Assembly (NCBI RefSeq): GCF_900188445.1 | Contig: NZ_FZOR01000019.1 | Location: 84,347 to 148,346, forward strand | Source of the DNA: Actinomadura meyerae | Lineage (GTDB): Bacteria > Actinomycetota > Actinomycetes > Streptosporangiales > Streptosporangiaceae | Reading direction: 5' to 3' | Length of the DNA: 64,000 nucleotides | In this document: piece after piece, positions 8,660-16,719 of the stretch | Position numbering within the stretch: position 1 is the first letter of the stretch | Layout of the letters: each line of letters starts with the position of its first letter | The notes under the pieces: model-generated | What the model was told of the DNA's origin: nothing | Database searches by the model: none | What the model saw: the letters and a program-made list of their open reading frames with translations, nothing else | Translations under genes and position numbers: made by a program

Positions 8660-8823
8660 GCTGAGGTCGAGTCGCATCGACGGAGATGCCGCGTGCCCGC
8701 CGGCAGCAGCCCTTCAGGCGAGTCCGGGTGGGCCCCCGCTGCGGGGGACCGGACGCGGCCCTCGACGCGAATGAGCGAGACTCAAGACCCGTAGCCGAAC
8801 GAACCGCAGCACTGGAGCCTCAA

Positions 8824-8961
8824 GTGAGCAAGCGTACTTTCCAGCCGAACAACCGTCGTCGCCACAAGAAGCACGGCTTCCGGCTGCGGATGCGCACGCG
8901 CGCCGGCCGCGCGATCCTGTCCAGCCGGCGGGGCAAGGGCCGCGCCCGCATCGCGGTCTGA
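8824..8961 (+). CDS. rpmH: 50S ribosomal protein L34
   Basis: A 45-residue, highly basic protein of the large ribosomal subunit: MSKRTFQPNNRRRHKKHGFR is the canonical actinobacterial L34 start and the rest (LRMRTRAGRAILSSRRGKGR) also matches. The start is GTG at 8824. It is the first gene of the rpmH-rnpA-yidD-yidC-jag run that diverges from dnaA. Confidence 0.97.
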   Translation: MSKRTFQPNNRRRHKKHGFRLRMRTRAGRAILSSRRGKGRARIAV

Positions 8962-8973
8962 GCCACCTGCACT

Positions 8974-9342
8974 GTGCTGCCGTCCGGTAACCGGATGCGG
9001 CGGCGGGACGACTTCACGTTGGCCGTCCGGCGCGGTCGCCGCGCCGGACGGCCAACTGTCGTGGTTCACCTGCTTCGCCCGGACGAGGAACCGGCGCCGG
9101 GGACTCCGCCGCTGGTCGGATTCATCGTGGCGCGCACCGTCGGCAACGCCGTCGTCCGCAACGCGGTGCGGCGGCGCCTGCGCCACCTCATGCGTCCGCA
9201 CCTCGACCGGCTTCCAGCGGGTAGCCTGCTCGTAGTGCGCGCCAACCCCCGCGCGGGAACGGCGCGTCCAGACGAACTGGCCGCGGATCTGGAGTCGGCG
9301 CTCGACCGGCTGCTGCGGCCCGCGTCCAAGGGGCGAAGATGA
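8974..9342 (+). CDS. rnpA: Ribonuclease P protein component
   Basis: A 122-residue protein subunit of RNase P, which matures tRNA 5' ends with the catalytic RNA. The sequence shows RMRRRDDFTLAVRRGRR at the N-terminus and the signature RNAVRRRLRHLMR near residues 54-67. It starts with GTG twelve bases after rpmH, and its TGA overlaps the ATG of yidD, indicating coupled translation. Confidence 0.95.
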   Translation: MLPSGNRMRRRDDFTLAVRRGRRAGRPTVVVHLLRPDEEPAPGTPPLVGFIVARTVGNAVVRNAVRRRLRHLMRPHLDRLPAGSLLVVRANPRAGTARPDELAADLESALDRLLRPASKGRR

Positions 9343-9815
9343 GGAGTCGGCAGGGGGCCGCGTCCCCCGCGCAGCACGAGGAGGCCCGTCCGGGCCCCGT
9401 CGCGCGCGTGCTGATCCTTCTCGTCCGCGCCTACCGCCGCTTCTTGAGTCCCCTGCTCGGGCAGCAGTGCCGATTCCATCCCTCGTGCAGTGCGTACGGC
9501 CTGGAGGCCCTCCAGGTTCACGGGGCGCTGCGCGGCACGTGGCTGACGGCCCGCCGGATCGGGCGGTGCCATCCCTTCAACCCCGGGGGTTACGACCCGG
9601 TGCCGCCAAAGAAGACGTCCGAAACCCCCTCCGGTATGTCCGGGGGCGGGGAATCCGGGGAGTCACGGGACGCGTTCACTCAGGGACCGTCCGTCTTCTC
9701 CGGGGAATCTGGGGGGACGACCCCCCAGCAGCGCTCCACGGCGGCCTCCTCAGACTCCGGCCGCGAGGAGAGCGGCCACGCCCTAGCAGAGCCCAAGGAG
9801 CTGCCCGGTGCTTGA
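9339..9815 (+). CDS. yidD: Membrane protein insertion efficiency factor YidD
   Basis: A YidD-family protein that assists YidC-dependent membrane insertion. The core, residues about 22-92, has YRRFLSPLLGQQCRFHPSCSAY with the conserved cysteines and RCHPFNPGGYDPVP. It overlaps rnpA by four bases and yidC by eight. At 158 residues it is about twice the usual 70-90: after PPKKTS there is a Ser/Gly/Glu-rich tail of about 65 residues with no recognisable domain. Confidence 0.93.
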   Translation: MRSRQGAASPAQHEEARPGPVARVLILLVRAYRRFLSPLLGQQCRFHPSCSAYGLEALQVHGALRGTWLTARRIGRCHPFNPGGYDPVPPKKTSETPSGMSGGGESGESRDAFTQGPSVFSGESGGTTPQQRSTAASSDSGREESGHALAEPKELPGA

Positions 9816-10863
9816 TTGGTTGTACGAGATCGTCTCTCAGCTCATCGTGTGGATTCACACGGGGCTCAGCACGGTCGTCCCCAAGGACAGTGGATGGGCG
9901 TGGGGCGGTTCGATCATCCTGCTCACCGTCCTGCTGCGGCTCATACTCGTCCCCCTCTTCGTGAAGCAGATCCACGCTTCGCGGAAGATGCAGGAGCTGA
10001 ACCCGAAGGTCCAGGCGCTTCGCAAGAAGTACAAGAACGACAAGCAGCGCCTCAACCAGGAGGTCATGAAGCTCTACCAGGAGAACGGCGCCAACCCGCT
10101 GTCGGGCTGCCTGCCGCTCCTGGTGCAGATGCCGATCTTCATCGGGCTGTTCCAGACCCTGAAGCGGATCTCCGACGCCAAGCCCGGCGAGAGCGTCTTC
10201 GCGGTCTCGTCCGACCTGGTGGCGAGCGCGCAGAACGCCAACATCTTCGGCGCGCACATCCCGGACACCTTCCTGAACGCGTGGGGCGCCGACCCCAAGA
10301 GCTGGACCGCGATCATCGTCACCGGCATCGCCGTGGTGATCAGCTCCTGCACGACGTTCTTCACCGTCCGCGCCAGCATGAAGCGGCAGCCCGTCACCGA
10401 CGAGGCCAACCCGATGATGCAGGCGCAGAAGATGATGGTCTTCCTGGCGCCGCTGTTCGGCCTCTTCGGCCTCGGCTTCCCCCTGGGCGTCCTCATGTAC
10501 TGGGTCACGTCCAACAGCTGGACGCTCGCGCAGCAGCACTACATCTACAAGAAGTACCCGCCGCCCAGCACCGACGGGTCGGCCGCGGCCGACAACGGCA
10601 CCGCCAAGACCGGTTCGAAGACCGGTACCAAGACGGGCGCGAAGACCGGCACCAAGACGGGTACGCGGACGGCCGGCTCGAAGACCGCCGGTTCGCGGGC
10701 GGCCGCGACCAAGAACGGCCAGTCGCCGTCCGGCGCGAAGGCCAAGGCGAGGCTGAAGAAGGAGCCGGAGGCCGATCCCGAACCCGAGGAGAAGCCGAAG
10801 GTCGTGCGCAACCAGCCGACCCGCAAGCCGCGCAGCAAGCGCAGCGGCACCCAGAAGCGCTAG
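9808..10863 (+). CDS. yidC: Membrane protein insertase YidC
   Basis: A 351-residue Oxa1/YidC insertase of the inner membrane. The short actinobacterial form starts LDWLYEIVSQLIVWIHTGLS and has membrane segments near residues 30-50, 100-120 (GCLPLLVQMPIFIGLF), 170-190 and 215-240, with the conserved substrate-groove arginine in the first. The cytosolic tail is a Lys/Thr/Gly repeat (KTGTKTGAKTG) followed by a basic end typical of ribosome-contacting tails. GTG start at 9808 follows AAGGAG and overlaps the yidD stop. Confidence 0.95.
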   Translation: MLDWLYEIVSQLIVWIHTGLSTVVPKDSGWAWGGSIILLTVLLRLILVPLFVKQIHASRKMQELNPKVQALRKKYKNDKQRLNQEVMKLYQENGANPLSGCLPLLVQMPIFIGLFQTLKRISDAKPGESVFAVSSDLVASAQNANIFGAHIPDTFLNAWGADPKSWTAIIVTGIAVVISSCTTFFTVRASMKRQPVTDEANPMMQAQKMMVFLAPLFGLFGLGFPLGVLMYWVTSNSWTLAQQHYIYKKYPPPSTDGSAAADNGTAKTGSKTGTKTGAKTGTKTGTRTAGSKTAGSRAAATKNGQSPSGAKAKARLKKEPEADPEPEEKPKVVRNQPTRKPRSKRSGTQKR

Positions 10864-10900
10864 TTTGAACCCCGAGCACGTGCCGGAGAAGGAGTCCCCG

Positions 10901-11386
10901 TTGAGCCAGACCGACACCACCGAGGTCGACGTGCAGGCGCTCGAACAGGAAGGCGAGATCGCCGCCGACTACATCGAGGGCCTGCTGGACATCGGTGACT
11001 ACGACGGCGACATCGACATGGACGTCGAGGGCGAGCGCGCGATCGTCGCCGTCGTCGGTGCCTCGCTGGACGAGCTGGTCGGCAAGCGCGGCGAGGTCCT
11101 GGAGGCGCTGCAGGAGCTGACCCGGCTGGCCGTGCACCGCCAGACCGGCAACCGCACCCGCCTCATGCTCGACATCGGCGGCTACCGCGAGCGCCGCCGC
11201 GCGGAGCTCACCAAGCTCGGCACGGATGTCGCGGACGAGGTCAAGCAGGCGGGCGAGCCGAAGCCGCTCGCCCCGATGACCCCGTTCGAGCGCAAGATCG
11301 TGCACGACGCGGTCGCCGCCGCCGGCCTCCGCAGCGAGTCCGAGGGCGAGGAGCCCGACCGCTACGTCGTGGTCTACCCCGCCTGA
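10901..11386 (+). CDS. jag: Jag/KhpB-type KH-R3H RNA-binding protein
   Basis: A 161-residue single-strand nucleic-acid-binding protein encoded after yidC in most actinobacteria. A KH-like segment with VGKRGEVLEALQELTRLAVHRQTG lies near residues 58-85 and the R3H-type end has MTPFERKIVHDAVAAAGLRSES and RYVVVYP. The TTG at 10901 is chosen for the GAAGGAG site six bases upstream; a TTG at 10865 gives a 12-residue longer product without such a site. Its exact role (RNA chaperone linked to cell-wall growth) is known only from other bacteria. Confidence 0.9.
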   Translation: MSQTDTTEVDVQALEQEGEIAADYIEGLLDIGDYDGDIDMDVEGERAIVAVVGASLDELVGKRGEVLEALQELTRLAVHRQTGNRTRLMLDIGGYRERRRAELTKLGTDVADEVKQAGEPKPLAPMTPFERKIVHDAVAAAGLRSESEGEEPDRYVVVYPA

Positions 11387-11396
11387 TCAGGTTCTC

Positions 11397-11433
11397 CGAA
11401 CGGCCCCGATGCCTCCCGGCACGGGGTCGTTCG
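11397..11433. terminator. Hairpin between jag and the DUF6458 gene
   Basis: Arms CGAACGGCCCCG and CGGGGTCGTTCG pair over 12 bp with one G-U wobble around a GC-rich loop. It lies between convergent genes and could stop transcription from both sides. Confidence 0.6.
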
Positions 11434-11491
11434 CATGTCCGGACCCGCATGCCCGGCCCGCGTTCCCCGCCCGTCACGCCTCCGGCAGGAG

Positions 11492-11959
11492 TCAGCGGCG
11501 GGCGGTGCGGCGCCACCTGCGGCGCTGCGGCGGGACGCGGTCGCCCGCGTCCACGACGGCGGGGTTGTTCTCCGCCGCCGGGTCCTGGGCGTACGCGGGA
11601 TCCTGGGCGTAGGCGGGGTCCTGGGCGACGTGGCCGTGGGTCACGCCCTCGTCCGCCGGATGTTCGATCACACGTTCGACTCGCTCGGCGGGACGCCCCG
11701 CGGGTGCGGGGTCCTCGATGATGTGCTCCTCGCGGACGATGGTGCCGGGCTCGTCGCCGTAGGCGGGGTCGGCGCCGACGACCCGGCCGGCGGCCCGCCG
11801 GGGGCGCGTGTACTTGAGGGTGAAGCCCATGCTGATGAGCCCCACCAGGATCAGGATCCAGCCGACCAGGTGGATGTCGACGCCGCTGAGGTCGACGCGC
11901 AGCGCGAACGCGAGGATCGCGCCTATCGCGATGAATGCGAGACTGACTCCGATTCCCAT
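11492..11959 (-). CDS. DUF6458 family small membrane protein
   Basis: A 155-residue protein starting MGIGVSLAFIAIGAILAFAL, the hallmark of DUF6458. Two membrane segments cover about residues 4-20 and 30-47, followed by KYTRPRR and a long cytosolic acidic tail with the repeat QDPAYA present three times. Function unknown. It lies convergent to jag and divergent from rsmG. The ATG is preceded by GGAAGGAG-like sequence. Confidence 0.82.
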   Translation of the reverse strand: MGIGVSLAFIAIGAILAFALRVDLSGVDIHLVGWILILVGLISMGFTLKYTRPRRAAGRVVGADPAYGDEPGTIVREEHIIEDPAPAGRPAERVERVIEHPADEGVTHGHVAQDPAYAQDPAYAQDPAAENNPAVVDAGDRVPPQRRRWRRTARR

Positions 11960-12144
11960 GTGTCGGAGCTCCTTCCGGGGGGACGGACGGGCGACAGGGC
12001 ACCTCTACCCGGCACTCCCCGAATATGCGGCGGGGTCATGTGGTTCTTGCCATAACGCAAGGGTCGTGCAACCGTCCGCCCGGACCGCCCACCGGCACGT
12101 TTCGCGTGTACGCCGCCGCCCGGTTTTGTGGAACGATTCGTCTG

Positions 12145-12822
12145 ATGGGCATTGGACGTGAGGTTTTCGGGGACGCGCTGCCGGTCGCGGAGCGTTATGC
12201 GGCGTTTCTCGCCGACGCGGGGGTCGAGCGCGGGCTCATCGGGCCGCGCGAGGTCGACCGCCTGTGGGAACGCCACCTGATCAACTGCGCGGTGGTGTCC
12301 GAGGCCGTCCCGGCGGACGCGCACGTCGTGGACATCGGTTCCGGCGCGGGGCTGCCCGGGATCGTCCTCGCGATCGTCCGGCCCGATCTGCGGATCACGC
12401 TGCTGGAGCCGCTGCTGCGCCGCACCACCTTCCTCGAGGAGTGCGTCCGGCTGCTCGACCTGCCGAACGTCGAGGTGCGCCGGGCCAGGGCCGAGGAGGT
12501 GGTGACGGAGTTCGCGGTCGACGTGGCCACCGCGCGAGCCGTCGCCCCCCTCGAACGCCTCGCGAAATGGGCCCTCCCCCTGCTGCGGCCGGACGGGGAG
12601 CTCCTGGCGCTCAAGGGGGAACGGGCCCGAGCGGAATTGGACGAGGCCGAACCCGTCCTGAAGCGGCTCGGGGCGCGCTCGGCGGAACTGCTCCAAGTGG
12701 GGCGCGGTATGGTCGACCCGCCGACAACACTCGTCCGTGTGGTCGCCGGCCGAGGAGAGGTTGTCGGGCGACGACAGCGCGCGCCGCGGCGTGCCAGAGG
12801 GTCGAGGAAGAGGTCTTCATGA
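12145..12822 (+). CDS. rsmG: 16S rRNA (guanine-N7) methyltransferase RsmG
   Basis: A 225-residue SAM-dependent enzyme that methylates G527 of 16S rRNA. The sequence has GPREVDRLWERHLINCA before the SAM loop VVDIGSGAGLPGIVLA (about residues 58-74) and the later TARAVAPLERLAKWALPLLRPDG block. The ATG at 12145 gives the usual length. Its TGA overlaps the ATG of parA, so rsmG-parA-parB form one operon, as in Streptomyces. A basic tail of about 20 residues is added at the C-terminus. Confidence 0.95.
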   Translation: MGIGREVFGDALPVAERYAAFLADAGVERGLIGPREVDRLWERHLINCAVVSEAVPADAHVVDIGSGAGLPGIVLAIVRPDLRITLLEPLLRRTTFLEECVRLLDLPNVEVRRARAEEVVTEFAVDVATARAVAPLERLAKWALPLLRPDGELLALKGERARAELDEAEPVLKRLGARSAELLQVGRGMVDPPTTLVRVVAGRGEVVGRRQRAPRRARGSRKRSS

Positions 12823-13994
12823 GCACGGGACCAGGACTGGGCCGGCCTGACCGCGCCGACGAATCCCCCGACGAGCAGCCGTCCGGCCTGGGCGAGGGGG
12901 CCCAGCCGCCGGCCGGTGGGACGCAGGGAGTCCCGGCCCCGCGGACGGAGCCGGGATCCGGCCAGGGGACCGCCCCGGGGACCACGCCCTCGGGGCACGC
13001 GATGTGGGGTAGCACGACGTCCGGTACCGCGGAGAACGTCGGATACGTACCGACGAACACCGGCGCACGCCCGCCGGAGCCGCGCAGCGGACCGAACCAG
13101 GGGGAGTCAGAACTCGTGCGCGAGGCGCTCAAGGACGCCAAGGTTTCACATGAAACAGCGGTCACGGCACTGAAGGCGATGTCGGGCCGCAGGGAACGCG
13201 AGTGGCCGCGGCCGGCCAAGTGCCGCGTGATCACCATCGCCAACCAGAAGGGCGGCGTGGGCAAGACCACCAGCTCGGTGAACCTCGCCGCGTCCCTCGC
13301 CATGCACGGCGCGCAGGTGCTCGTGGTGGACCTCGACCCGCAGGGCAACGCGTCCACCGCCCTCGGCGTCGACCACCACGCGGAGGTCCCGTCGATCTAC
13401 GACGTGCTGATCGAGGACATGGCGCTGGCGGACATCATCGTCCCGGCGCCGGAGATCCCGAACCTGTACTGCGCGCCCGCCACCCTCAACCTCGCGGGCG
13501 CCGAGATCGAGCTCGTCTCCAAGGTGGCCCGCGAGTCGCGGCTGCGGCGGGCGCTGGACGCCTACGACACCGAGAAGTTCGACTACGTGCTGATCGACTG
13601 CCCGCCGTCGCTCGGCCTGCTCACCGTGAACGCGCTCGTCGGCGGCGACGAGCTGCTCATCCCGATCCAGTGCGAGTACTACGCGCTGGAGGGCCTCGGG
13701 CAGCTGATCCGCACCGTCGACCTCGTCAAGGCGCACCTCAACCAGAAACTGAAGGTGTCCACGATCCTGCTCACGATGTACGACGCCCGGACGCGGCTCG
13801 CCGCGCAGGTGGCCGAGGACGTGCGGAACCACTTCGGCGACGTCGTCCTCAACACGGTGATCCCCCGCAGCGTCCGCGTGTCGGAGGCCCCGAGCTACGG
13901 GCAGTCCGTCATGACCTACGACCCCGGTTCCAGCGGTGCGCTCGCCTACAGCGAGGCCGCCTCGGAGATGGCCCACGCGGGGGCCGTCCAGTGA
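12819..13994 (+). CDS. parA: Chromosome partitioning ATPase ParA
   Basis: A 391-residue Walker-type ATPase that moves ParB-parS complexes. The deviant Walker A motif KGGVGKTTSSVNLAA is near residue 143, the DLDPQGNASTALG switch near 170, and the DCPPSLGLLTVNAL segment near 265. The first 130 residues are Pro/Gly-rich and lack a known domain; ParA usually has a much shorter N-terminus. It overlaps rsmG and parB by four bases each. Confidence 0.95.
   Translation: MSTGPGLGRPDRADESPDEQPSGLGEGAQPPAGGTQGVPAPRTEPGSGQGTAPGTTPSGHAMWGSTTSGTAENVGYVPTNTGARPPEPRSGPNQGESELVREALKDAKVSHETAVTALKAMSGRREREWPRPAKCRVITIANQKGGVGKTTSSVNLAASLAMHGAQVLVVDLDPQGNASTALGVDHHAEVPSIYDVLIEDMALADIIVPAPEIPNLYCAPATLNLAGAEIELVSKVARESRLRRALDAYDTEKFDYVLIDCPPSLGLLTVNALVGGDELLIPIQCEYYALEGLGQLIRTVDLVKAHLNQKLKVSTILLTMYDARTRLAAQVAEDVRNHFGDVVLNTVIPRSVRVSEAPSYGQSVMTYDPGSSGALAYSEAASEMAHAGAVQ
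13143..13156. promoter_or_regulatory. parS-like site inside parA
   Basis: GTTTCACATGAAAC differs by one base from the perfect parS GTTTCACGTGAAAC. It lies in the codons just before the ParA ATPase domain (VSHETAV). Confidence 0.6.
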
Positions 13995-14983
13995 GCCAGC
14001 AGCGACGCGGTCTGGGCAAGGGGCTCGGCGCCCTCATCCCCACCGCCCCGCCCCCGCCGACGCCGGACGAACCGGGGAGCGCGGGCGAGCCCGGCTTCCC
14101 CGGCGGCGGCCCCGCCGCGGCGAACGGCGCCACGCCCCCCGGGCTGGAGCCGGTCGCCGGCGCGCACTTCGCGGAGCTGCCGGTCGGCTCCATCACGGTC
14201 AACCCGCGGCAGCCGCGCGAGCACTTCGACGAGCAGGCGCTGCAGGAGCTGGCCGAGTCGATCGGCATCGTGGGGCTGCTCCAGCCGATCGTCGTCCGCA
14301 AGTCCCCGTCGGACGAGTTCGACTACGAACTGATCATGGGCGAGCGCCGGTGGCGGGCGTCCAAGATGGCCGGGCTGGACGTCATCCCGGCGATCGTCCG
14401 CGACACCGGCGACAACGACCTGCTCCGTGACGCGCTCATGGAGAACCTGCACCGCCAGCAGCTCAACCCGCTGGAGGAGGCCGCCGCCTACCAGCAGCTG
14501 CTGCAGGACTTCGGCGCCACCCACGAGCAGCTCGCCACCCGCATCGGCCGGTCGCGCCCGCACATCACCAACACGCTGCGGCTGCTGAACCTGCCGCCCG
14601 CCGTCCAGCGCCGGGTCGCGGCGGGCGTCCTGTCCGCCGGCCACGCCCGCGCCCTGCTCTCCCTCGACAGCGTCGAGGCCCAGGAGCACCTGGCGCAGCG
14701 GATCGTCCAGGAGGGCCTCTCCGTCCGCGCCCTGGAGGAGATGATCGCGCTCCGCGAGGTCGACGACGAGCCGAAGGCGCCGCGCCAGGGCCGCCGCAAG
14801 AAGCCGGTCGCCCCCGGCCTCCGGGAGCTGGCCGACCGCCTCTCGGACCGCTACGAGACGAAGGTCCGCGTCGACATGGGCCGCAACAAGGGCAAGATCG
14901 TCGTCGAGTTCGCCACCCTCGAAGACCTCGACCGCATCATCAAGTCGATGGCCCCCGAGGAAGACGGCCTGAGCGGCACCTGA
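13991..14983 (+). CDS. parB: Chromosome partitioning protein ParB
   Basis: A 330-residue CTPase/DNA-binding protein that spreads from parS sites. It begins MSQQRRGLGKGLGALIP, the conserved ParA-contact peptide. The CTP-binding ParB/Srx domain has ITVNPRQPREHFDE and the arginine patch GERRWRAS (about residue 118). The HTH that reads parS is around ATRIGRSRPHITNTLRLLNLP, and a dimerisation domain closes the protein. The GTG at 13991 overlaps the parA stop. Confidence 0.97.
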   Translation: MSQQRRGLGKGLGALIPTAPPPPTPDEPGSAGEPGFPGGGPAAANGATPPGLEPVAGAHFAELPVGSITVNPRQPREHFDEQALQELAESIGIVGLLQPIVVRKSPSDEFDYELIMGERRWRASKMAGLDVIPAIVRDTGDNDLLRDALMENLHRQQLNPLEEAAAYQQLLQDFGATHEQLATRIGRSRPHITNTLRLLNLPPAVQRRVAAGVLSAGHARALLSLDSVEAQEHLAQRIVQEGLSVRALEEMIALREVDDEPKAPRQGRRKKPVAPGLRELADRLSDRYETKVRVDMGRNKGKIVVEFATLEDLDRIIKSMAPEEDGLSGT

Positions 14984-15000
14984 CCGTCACCCCCCACCGC

Positions 15001-15037
15001 GCGCCCCGGACAGCCACCCGCCTCCGGGGCGCTTTCT
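15001..15037 (+). terminator. Rho-independent terminator after parB
   Basis: A 10-bp stem GCGCCCCGGA / TCCGGGGCGC (15001-15010 and 15023-15032) is followed by TTTCTTGT. It is 18 bases after the parB stop. Confidence 0.75.
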
Positions 15038-15057
15038 TGTGCGCCCGCTCCCCCGAT

Positions 15058-15071
15058 GTTTCCCGTGAAAC
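15058..15071. promoter_or_regulatory. parS-like site downstream of parB
   Basis: GTTTCCCGTGAAAC, one mismatch from parS, flanked by AT/AT so the palindrome extends to 18 bp. The 527-base gap 14984-15510 contains this site, a second one at 15243 and the parB terminator, and no gene. Confidence 0.7.
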
Positions 15072-15242
15072 ATCCACCCGCCACCACCTCCGAACGCGAC
15101 CCCACCACGCCCCCTCCGGACGGCGGGGTCGCGGAAGGGAGGCTGGCGGGTGGTGACGCGTGCCCAGGGCGGCGCATGTCCGTGGGACTCCGAGCTTGTT
15201 ATGTCATGGGGCGGGGAGGGTGGCCGGGGCGCCGTGGCCGAT

Positions 15243-15256
15243 GTTTCACGGGAAAC
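15243..15256. promoter_or_regulatory. parS-like site (second in the gap after parB)
   Basis: GTTTCACGGGAAAC, one mismatch from the perfect parS. It carries the opposite half-site change to the 15058 copy. Confidence 0.65.
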
Positions 15257-15510
15257 AATGTGGCACCGGAGGCGGATCCCCTGATCTCGTAGGCCGGACC
15301 CGCGCTTCCCGGGGGCGTAGGCCGACGCGCTGGCGGCGGCGTCGCTGCGTTCGGCGGTGGGCCACCCAGTGCTGGTGCGCGGGCCGCGGTGGCGCTCGGC
15401 GGGGAATGGCTCAGGGGGTCTTGGCGTGTGTGGGGCTGGACCTCTGGGAAGGCGGCCCATAGGTTCCGGCGGAGAGCACGTCTCGCGAAGTTCGGCCCTG
15501 GGAGGCTCGG

Positions 15511-16152
15511 TTGGATCGCGAAGAGATGTGGCGGCATATCGGGGAACAGCGCTCGGCGGTCGCGGACGCCCTGACCGAGCTTCAGCCGGACGAGTGGGAG
15601 CGGCCCTCGCTGTGCGAGGGGTGGCGGGTGCGCGACGTCGTCGCCCACGTCGGGCTGGGAGCGGAGATCACGTTCGGCACGGCGCTGCGCGAGCTCGCGC
15701 GTGCGCGCGGCGACTTCCACGGGATGATCCGCGAGACGGCCATCGAGCGAGCCGCCCGGCCGATCGATGAGCTGATCGCGGACGTGCGAAAGGGCGCCGC
15801 ACTCCGGCGGCGGGTGCCCGGGACGACGACCAAGGAACCCCTGCTGGACATCCTCGTCCACGCGCAGGACATCTTCGCTCCACTCGGACGCGACTTCGCC
15901 ATGCCGGTGGAGCCGGCGTTGGTGGCGGCCGACCGCATCTGGCAGATCCCCGCGCCCTTCGGCTTCGGCGCCAAGAAGCGCCTCCGCGGCCTGCGCGTCG
16001 CGGCCACCGACGCACGATGGGCGCGTGGAGCCGGTGGGCCGGAGGTGTCCGGTCCGATCAAAGCCATCGTCCTCTTGCTCGCGGGACGCGAGGCGGCGGC
16101 CCTTCCGGACCTGTCAGGAGCGGGACTGGAACTCCTGGCCGCGCGAGGCTGA
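15511..16152 (+). CDS. Maleylpyruvate isomerase/DinB-like mycothiol-dependent family protein (TIGR03083 type)
   Basis: A 213-residue protein with the N-terminal MDMPI/DinB fold: helices LDREEMWRHIGEQRSAVADAL and the motif PSLCEGWRVRDVVAHVG, in which the histidine is one of the usual metal ligands. A second helix has ILVHAQDIFAPLG with another metal-binding His. Members use mycothiol or act as unknown metal-dependent transferases; substrate unknown here. The TTG at 15511 follows GGGAGG by five bases. It stands alone between two parS-bearing gaps. Confidence 0.78.
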   Translation: MDREEMWRHIGEQRSAVADALTELQPDEWERPSLCEGWRVRDVVAHVGLGAEITFGTALRELARARGDFHGMIRETAIERAARPIDELIADVRKGAALRRRVPGTTTKEPLLDILVHAQDIFAPLGRDFAMPVEPALVAADRIWQIPAPFGFGAKKRLRGLRVAATDARWARGAGGPEVSGPIKAIVLLLAGREAAALPDLSGAGLELLAARG

Positions 16153-16346
16153 TGCCCGGACGCCGTTCGATCGCGGCCCCTCGTTGTCGGCGGCTTGACG
16201 CGAGGAGCGCGCCCGTGAGGGCGAAGCCTTCGGCTCTTCTAAGGCTGCCGGGGGGGCGGCGGCACTAGCGGGTGACGCCTTCAGGCAGGGCCGCTCGACG
16301 GGCAGATTGGCGACGTGCGGGTGGGGCGACGTGCAGGCGGCGCGAG

Positions 16347-16410
16347 GTGCAGGCGGTGCGACGCGCGGGTGGGGCGACGTGCAGGCGGTGCGACGCGCGG
16401 GTGGGGCGAC
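16347..16410. repeat. Two perfect 32-bp tandem repeats in a degenerate repeat field
   Basis: A 32-base unit occurs twice back to back (16347-16378, 16379-16410). Around it, 16300-16600 is made of shorter variants built on GCGACGTGC and GGCGGTGCGACG. No gene is supported in 16153-16719: the minus-strand frame across it gives only Arg/Thr/Ser/Pro low-complexity peptide. Confidence 0.75.
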
Positions 16411-16646
16411 GTGGTGAGGGGCGACGTGTGAGCGGCGACGTGCCGGATGGACGACGTGCGGACGGCGCGACACGCGGACGGGCGGCGTTCGCACGGGCGA
16501 CGTGCAGGCGGCGCGAGTGCGGGGGCGAGGTGCGGACGGCGCGGCATGCGGACGGGCGGGTGTGCGGACGAGGCGACGGGCGGGTGGTAGTCGGCGACGC
16601 TCGTTCTGGGAGGTGCCCCTTGGCTGCTTGGCGGCGGGCGGCTTTT

Positions 16647-16660
16647 GTTTCACGTGAAAC
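16647..16660. promoter_or_regulatory. parS: Perfect parS site
   Basis: GTTTCACGTGAAAC, exactly the Streptomyces/Bacillus parS core, in the gap after the ddl stop. Confidence 0.85.
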
Positions 16661-16719
16661 CGGGCGGCTGGGGCGGCCGGGGCCGAGGCTTGTCGCGGCG
16701 ACGTGCCCTCGCCGGACGG

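Noticed and set aside
16300..16600. Possible CRISPR array
   Set aside because: Repeats are abutting or degenerate without unique spacers of constant length, and no cas genes are near.
16114..16653. Minus-strand frame of 179 codons
   Set aside because: It consists of translated short repeats rich in Arg, Thr, Ser and Pro; no start context.
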